Positions 33,516 to 37,042 of a stretch of DNA of 37,042 nt are shown here, piece by piece. This DNA is from a bacterium (GTDB taxonomy: Bacteria; Patescibacteriota; Patescibacteriia; JACQRZ01), in assembly GCA_023246095.1 (NCBI GenBank), contig JAHFJA010000010.1:1-37042 (forward strand), in the 5' to 3' direction. Below the pieces are notes generated by a model that was given only the letters and a program-made list of their open reading frames with translations, ran no database searches and had not been told where the DNA came from. The stretch's first letter is position 1; each line of letters starts with the position of its first letter. Both the position numbers and the translations under genes were made by a program.

Positions 33516-34988
33516 TTATTCTTCTATCTTAGGACGTAACGCAGGAAATAATATTACTTCTTTGACTGCATGCGAATTGGTCAGCAAAGCAACCATACGA
33601 TCAATTCCCATACCCAAACCGGCAGTAGGAGGCATCCCATGCTCTAAGGCAGTAATATAATCCCTATCGAGTCGTTGAGCTTCAACATCACCTTTTTCTC
33701 TCATACATTCCTGTTCCTGGAATCTTTCAAGCTGATCTACCGGATCATTCAACTCAGAAAAAGCATTCATGCGCTCCACTCCTGCGATAACAAGTTGGAA
33801 ACGTTCAGTATATGCAGGATTATCATTCTTCTTACGCGCTAACGGCGAAAGTTCGATAGGATAGTCAATAACAAAGGTAGGTTGAACAAGAGTTGAAGCG
33901 ACAAAGGTCTTAAACAGTTGATCAAGCACCTGTGAACGAGACGTACAATCTTTCAAATTCACACCTCTCGATGCCGCTGCAGCAGAGAGTGTTTCAAACG
34001 AAGTATGGTCATCAATGTCAATATCTCCATATTGAATGATCGCGTCACGAAATTTTATCCGAGGAAATGGCCCCGCACATTCAATCATTTGTCCTTCAAA
34101 TTCAAAATGTGTTGTCTTGTGCACTGCCTCTACCATCTTTAAAACTAGTCTTTCAGCCAAATCCATAAGATCATGATAGGTAGCATACGCCATATAGGCC
34201 TCCACTTGAGTGAATTCTGGATTGTGAGTATGGTCGATTCCTTCGTTGCGGAAGCATCGTGCTATTTCAAACACTCGCTCAAATCCCCCAACGATCAAAC
34301 GCTTCAGGTATAACTCAGGAGCCACACGCAAGTACATATCCGTATCCAGGGCATGATGATGTGTCATAAATGGACGTGCCGTCGCACCGCCGGGAATAGC
34401 TTGAAGTATTGGGGTATCGACCTCTATAAAATGTTCATGTTCAAAAAACTCACGGATGGTACGAATAATAATGCTTCGCGCGCGAAATATCGCGGCAACC
34501 GAGGGGTTCGATATCAAATCAAGGTACCGCTGTCGATAGCGCGTTTCCACGTCACTGAGACCATGCCATTTTTCCGGCAATGGCAAAAGAGCCTTGGTAA
34601 GCAAAGAAAATGTTGCGACCTGCAATGTTTTTTCTTCTTTTTTAGTGAGAAACAGTGTGCCTTTTACATACACAATATCGCCGATATCCAAAAGATCGTT
34701 GGCAACATCAAAATCCGCAGGAGAGACAATATCTTTCTTTATGAACAGCTGAATTCGGTCAGTCCCATCATCAATGTCCATGAACATGGATCCTCCATGT
34801 TTACGGACACTTCGCACACGCCCCGCCAGACCTATTTCATGAGTGCTTGCTGACCATTCTTCAAATCGCGTCTGCGCCTCATGGCAAGACACCCGTGGGC
34901 CAAGCTGATTAGTATACGGATCCATGCCCTTCTCTCGAAGGGTATCTCGTCTTTGTGCACGAACAATATGTTCTTCAATATCAGGCAT
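33516..34988 (-). CDS. lysS: Lysyl-tRNA synthetase, class II
   Basis: LysRS charges tRNA(Lys). The 490-aa protein has an N-terminal OB-fold anticodon-binding domain (EIGLAGRVRSVRKHGGSMFMDI) and the class II core: motif 1 region EVDTPILQAIPGGATARPF, motif 2 FRNEGIDHTHNPEFTQVEAY, and motif 3 GLGMGIDRMVALLT. The ATG at 34988 (MPDIEEHIV) fits the family; the frame open to 35075 overlaps its -10 and -35 sites. A consensus promoter sits just upstream, which makes it the first gene of the long operon to thrS, though later promoters inside the series are possible. Confidence 0.96.
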   Translation of the reverse strand: MPDIEEHIVRAQRRDTLREKGMDPYTNQLGPRVSCHEAQTRFEEWSASTHEIGLAGRVRSVRKHGGSMFMDIDDGTDRIQLFIKKDIVSPADFDVANDLLDIGDIVYVKGTLFLTKKEEKTLQVATFSLLTKALLPLPEKWHGLSDVETRYRQRYLDLISNPSVAAIFRARSIIIRTIREFFEHEHFIEVDTPILQAIPGGATARPFMTHHHALDTDMYLRVAPELYLKRLIVGGFERVFEIARCFRNEGIDHTHNPEFTQVEAYMAYATYHDLMDLAERLVLKMVEAVHKTTHFEFEGQMIECAGPFPRIKFRDAIIQYGDIDIDDHTSFETLSAAAASRGVNLKDCTSRSQVLDQLFKTFVASTLVQPTFVIDYPIELSPLARKKNDNPAYTERFQLVIAGVERMNAFSELNDPVDQLERFQEQECMREKGDVEAQRLDRDYITALEHGMPPTAGLGMGIDRMVALLTNSHAVKEVILFPALRPKIEE

Positions 34989-35012
34989 AAAAAACGGGTA
35001 AATAGTAGCCCT

Positions 35013-35041
35013 ATTGTAACGCGTGTGGGCGGTTACGTCAA
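35013..35041 (-). promoter_or_regulatory. Promoter of the lysS operon
   Basis: Minus strand TTGACG (35041-35036), 17-nt spacer, TACAAT (35018-35013). Start near 35006, giving a leader of about 18 nt before the ATG at 34988. Confidence 0.7.
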
Positions 35042-35115
35042 AAAGATGGGTCTTATAGGTTTTTCTTATATTCACGAGCTTGCTTTATACGCAAGTATTT
35101 TTGCCCACAATATAC

Positions 35116-35144
35116 TTGACAAAAAGGATAAAATATGCTATACT
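35116..35144 (+). promoter_or_regulatory. Promoter of the 299-aa gene
   Basis: TTGACA (35116-35121), 17-nt spacer, TATACT (35139-35144) with an extended TGC. Spacer and -10 share TAAAATATGCTATA with the promoter at 6750. Start near 35151; the ~73-nt leader is AT-rich. Confidence 0.8.
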
Positions 35145-35209
35145 GAAAATTGTAAAAGTACTAGAAACGTCTTTTATACATTGAAAATATAATATAATTA
35201 GAAATCCTG

Positions 35210-35215
35210 AGGAGG
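35210..35215 (+). promoter_or_regulatory. Strong Shine-Dalgarno of the 299-aa gene
   Basis: AGGAGG, 8 nt before the ATG at 35224, fixes the start. Nearly all housekeeping genes here have none. Confidence 0.85.
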
Positions 35216-35223
35216 AGTTAAAA

Positions 35224-36123
35224 ATGAGTATTTTTTTTAGCGTTGCATCAAACAATTTCTTTAATGAAGTTGAAGAAAACAAAAAAATAACCAATAAAGA
35301 GTACTACGCTCTAGAAAAAGAAACCATTGTATATTTGGACAAAATTTTGGCTGAAACAAAAGATGAAATCCTTCCAGAATCATTTTTTATTCAAAGTACA
35401 GAATTTGCACTTAAGTATGCAAAGATGGACAAAGAGCACTGTGAATATTTGGAAAATGCGAGAGTTGGTATACCTCGTGCAAAATTATATGCTTTATTGT
35501 CGCACCCTAGGGTGATGAGCGATATGAGATGTACAGATATTCTTAATGCTCTTAAACTCTGCAAAAACAATGTACCCTATAATTTCGACATGTACATTCA
35601 GGGGATTGAAGGAAGTTGGGGATATAGAGTGAAAGAGGGTTTTGGAAAAGATCACATTAAGATCTTCTCCTCAATTTTGCAGAACCAGAATAATTGGGAA
35701 GGTAAACTGCAAGACTCATTAAAATATCCTAATGGATATGTAGAGAAACTTGATTTCGGACTTTTGGTGGGAAAACCTGAATTTTGTAGAGTATATTTAA
35801 CTGCCGTACTTAAAGCTCTCACTCATATGCCAACAGAGCTTAGAACTGAAACATTCCCCGCTCGCATAACAGCATGGTTCTTGAATGCTAAACTATTCAA
35901 TAACCAATACGAATATATCTATCAAGAAACAGCTCATACATTTGATAAGTCATCAGAAAAATGGATTTTCGAGTTGATTGCCCGGTATAATGAGCTGAAT
36001 GCTGAAGAAAAAGATATGATAGAAAAATATATTCCCGTTAATCAAATAGAAGAAAGGATTATATTGGACGTTAAAAAGTGGATTATTCCTGTAATTGAAG
36101 GAAAAGCAAGCATAATGACCTAA
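35224..36123 (+). CDS. Hypothetical soluble protein, 299 aa
   Basis: I do not recognise a family. The protein appears soluble, mostly helical and acidic, with no signal peptide or membrane segment. Residues ~1-65 are charged helices (EENKKITNKEYYALEKE); ~75-115 include ARVGIPRAKLYALLSHPRV and CTDILNALKLCKNN; ~125-145 an aromatic stretch (DMYIQGIEGSWGYRVKEGFGKD); the C-terminus is a long charged helix set. It is monocistronic, with its own promoter, strong Shine-Dalgarno and terminator. The promoter matches that of the 96-aa gene at 6822, so both may belong to one regulon. It lies between divergent lysS and convergent greA. Confidence 0.75.
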   Translation: MSIFFSVASNNFFNEVEENKKITNKEYYALEKETIVYLDKILAETKDEILPESFFIQSTEFALKYAKMDKEHCEYLENARVGIPRAKLYALLSHPRVMSDMRCTDILNALKLCKNNVPYNFDMYIQGIEGSWGYRVKEGFGKDHIKIFSSILQNQNNWEGKLQDSLKYPNGYVEKLDFGLLVGKPEFCRVYLTAVLKALTHMPTELRTETFPARITAWFLNAKLFNNQYEYIYQETAHTFDKSSEKWIFELIARYNELNAEEKDMIEKYIPVNQIEERIILDVKKWIIPVIEGKASIMT

Positions 36124-36127
36124 AAAG

Positions 36128-36167
36128 AATTACCCTAGCACTATAATAGTGAAGGGTAATTTTTTAT
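36128..36167 (+). terminator. Terminator of the 299-aa gene
   Basis: AATTACCCT (36128-36136) pairs with AGGGTAATT (36153-36161), enclosing a second perfect stem CACTAT/ATAGTG, followed by a T run, 5 nt after the stop codon. Confidence 0.9.
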
Positions 36168-36196
36168 TTCCAACAAGAACTATGTTCCACTACAGA

Positions 36197-36334
36197 GCGG
36201 GTGTATCCCATACCTTCGAGTGGCCTCCACAGCCGAACGGGCACGATGTCCCGAAGGGACGAGTGAGGCGAGGACAGAGTTGAAATCCTCGCAGGGGATT
36301 TCAACGTACGCGAGAAGGTATGGGATACACCCGC
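36197..36334. repeat. GC-rich palindromic element, 138 bp
   Basis: A perfect 20-bp terminal inverted repeat (36197-36216, 36315-36334) begins GCGGGTGTATCCC. Inside lie three more stems: GCCTC/GAGGC around GTCCC-GAA-GGGAC (36248-36260), and GTTGAAATCC/GGATTTCAAC (36279-36288, 36296-36305). The whole could fold as a branched cruciform or RNA. It is much more GC-rich than its surroundings. It may be a REP/MITE-like mobile palindrome or a strong bidirectional transcription stop between the 299-aa gene and greA. Confidence 0.8.
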
Positions 36335-36364
36335 GTTCTCGTGATTGACTAGAATCTCAGAAGG

Positions 36365-36823
36365 CTACTTTATCTCCACAATCTCATATTCGAACTCTCC
36401 TGCTGGTGCTTTGATGATTACTTTCTCACCGACTTTCCTATTCATGAATGCTTTGCCCAATGGTGACTCGTATGAAATCTTGTTTGCGCCCGGATCAACT
36501 TCTTCAGGGCCGACAATCATGAACTCCATGTGCTTGTCACCAAAGCGAGCATTAAATTTGGTACCGACACCCACCTGTGTATGGGGTACAGTTGACTCAA
36601 CAACAATTTCAGCATTTTTCAATAAATGTTCAATTTCAAGTATACGCGACTCAATAGTCGCCTGATCTTCTTTTGCTTGTGAGTACTCGGCGTTCTCTGA
36701 TAAGTCGCCATGTTCTTTAGCAGTAAACACGCGAGCAATTACCGCTTTTCGTGCTGTATTTTTGAGATGGTCAAGCTCAGCAAGTAGTTTGTCTCGCCCC
36801 TCTTTCGTAAGATATTGTGCCAT
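36365..36823 (-). CDS. greA: Transcription elongation factor GreA
   Basis: GreA enters the secondary channel of stalled RNA polymerase and stimulates cleavage of backtracked RNA. The 152-aa protein has the N-terminal coiled coil with the acidic tip residues in GDLSENAEYSQAKEDQ and the C-terminal FKBP-like domain (VGPEEVDPGANKISYESPLG, KVGEKVIIKAPAG). Length is normal for the family. The ATG at 36823 has no Shine-Dalgarno, and a TATAAT 6 nt upstream hints at a leaderless transcript. It follows a PBP2 gene by 68 nt. Confidence 0.96.
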   Translation of the reverse strand: MAQYLTKEGRDKLLAELDHLKNTARKAVIARVFTAKEHGDLSENAEYSQAKEDQATIESRILEIEHLLKNAEIVVESTVPHTQVGVGTKFNARFGDKHMEFMIVGPEEVDPGANKISYESPLGKAFMNRKVGEKVIIKAPAGEFEYEIVEIK

Positions 36824-36829
36824 ATGATT

Positions 36830-36835
36830 ATTATA
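36830..36835 (-). promoter_or_regulatory. Possible -10 of greA, leaderless spacing
   Basis: TATAAT on the minus strand (36835-36830) ends 6 nt before the greA ATG, so the start point would be at or next to the ATG. There is no good -35, and the region is AT-rich, so chance matches are likely. Confidence 0.3.
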
Positions 36836-36891
36836 TATATTCGTATATACCGAAAATATCCCTTGTAGTATAGAGAAATATAATACCCTTT

Positions 36892-37042
36892 TTATGGCTT
36901 TACGTCAAGACTATTATCCACACGAGATTTAGCCCCATCTGTCCCAAAATACCATGACAAAATACTGCGCGTAATTTGCACGGCAGGCAACGTTCCATCC
37001 TCCCCTTGTTCAACTAATACTGTGATGGCAATTTCAGGTTTA
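36892..37042 (-). CDS. mrdA: Penicillin-binding protein 2, C-terminal fragment
   Basis: The last ~50 codons of a gene cut by the window edge read PEIAITVLVEQGEDGTLPA, then VQITRSILSWYF and a short polar tail ending VKP-stop at 36892. The pattern PEIAVTVLVExG...A..IARxILxxYF is the usual C-terminus of class B penicillin-binding proteins of the PBP2 (MrdA) group, the transpeptidases that partner RodA. FtsI is a possible alternative. It lies 68 nt upstream of greA in the same direction. Confidence 0.75.
   Translation of the reverse strand, partial: KPEIAITVLVEQGEDGTLPAVQITRSILSWYFGTDGAKSRVDNSLDVKP

Noticed and set aside
34500-34515. GGTTCGATATC, a tRNA T-loop-like word
   Set aside because: It lies inside lysS, and no acceptor or anticodon stems can be formed around it. 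No tRNA gene was found elsewhere in the window.
34353-34853. 166-codon plus-strand frame inside lysS
   Set aside because: It is antisense to a fully conserved lysyl-tRNA synthetase, with no ribosome site and an improbable composition.

Overview
This 37 kb window looks like chromosome from a Candidate Phyla Radiation (Patescibacteria, Parcubacteria-like) bacterium. That placement is an inference. It rests on compact housekeeping genes with almost no Shine-Dalgarno sites, several small membrane proteins I cannot name, a membrane-anchored baseplate-J-like protein, a threonyl-tRNA synthetase without its TGS domain, and unusual gene order such as secE-nusG-rplK-rplA followed by an unknown membrane protein and gatB instead of rplJ/rplL/rpoBC. 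No 16S rRNA, tRNA, phage genes or CRISPR array is visible, so a finer taxonomic call is not justified.

Left part (1-8.9 kb): the end of an IS3-type insertion sequence with the start of its OrfA (minus strand), prmC (+), then convergent rplY, rodA and a membrane protein (-). Next is a 563-bp stretch without a gene that carries a promoter-to-terminator unit on the minus strand, a candidate ncRNA. A large lipoprotein gene, a 96-aa unknown gene, an M29-type aminopeptidase (-) and a 182-aa unknown with a possible winged helix follow.

Middle part (9-20.6 kb): gyrB, secE, nusG, rplK, rplA, a polytopic membrane protein and gatB run on the plus strand. miaA and miaB (-) converge on gatB. Between miaB and an RluA-type pseudouridine synthase is a ~500-bp plus-strand unit with a consensus promoter and terminator, many hairpins and two tandem copies of a two-hairpin module. 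It is the most interesting element here. After the methyltransferase/pseudouridine synthase pair (-) come a 51-aa gene and a ~70-nt sRNA candidate, each with a perfect 15-bp palindrome over its -10 box.

Right part (20.6-37 kb): a tightly packed minus-strand series runs lysS, serS, ftsQ, two glycosyltransferases, a membrane protein, an HtrA-like protein with a degraded catalytic triad plus PDZ, a small membrane protein, dnaE, a baseplate-J-like protein and thrS. lysS has a consensus promoter; several later junctions overlap by ATGA. Upstream lie a 299-aa unknown gene (+), a 138-bp GC-rich palindromic element, greA and the C-terminal end of a penicillin-binding protein 2 (-).

Two themes cut across the window. 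First, almost all housekeeping genes lack a Shine-Dalgarno site, and some appear nearly leaderless, while the unknown plus-strand genes (4401, 6822, 8354, 35224) and both tiny reading frames in the 18-kb ncRNA have strong AGGAGG-type sites behind TTGACA promoters. Second, four promoters of orphan loci carry palindromes centred on the -10 box, which suggests local operators.
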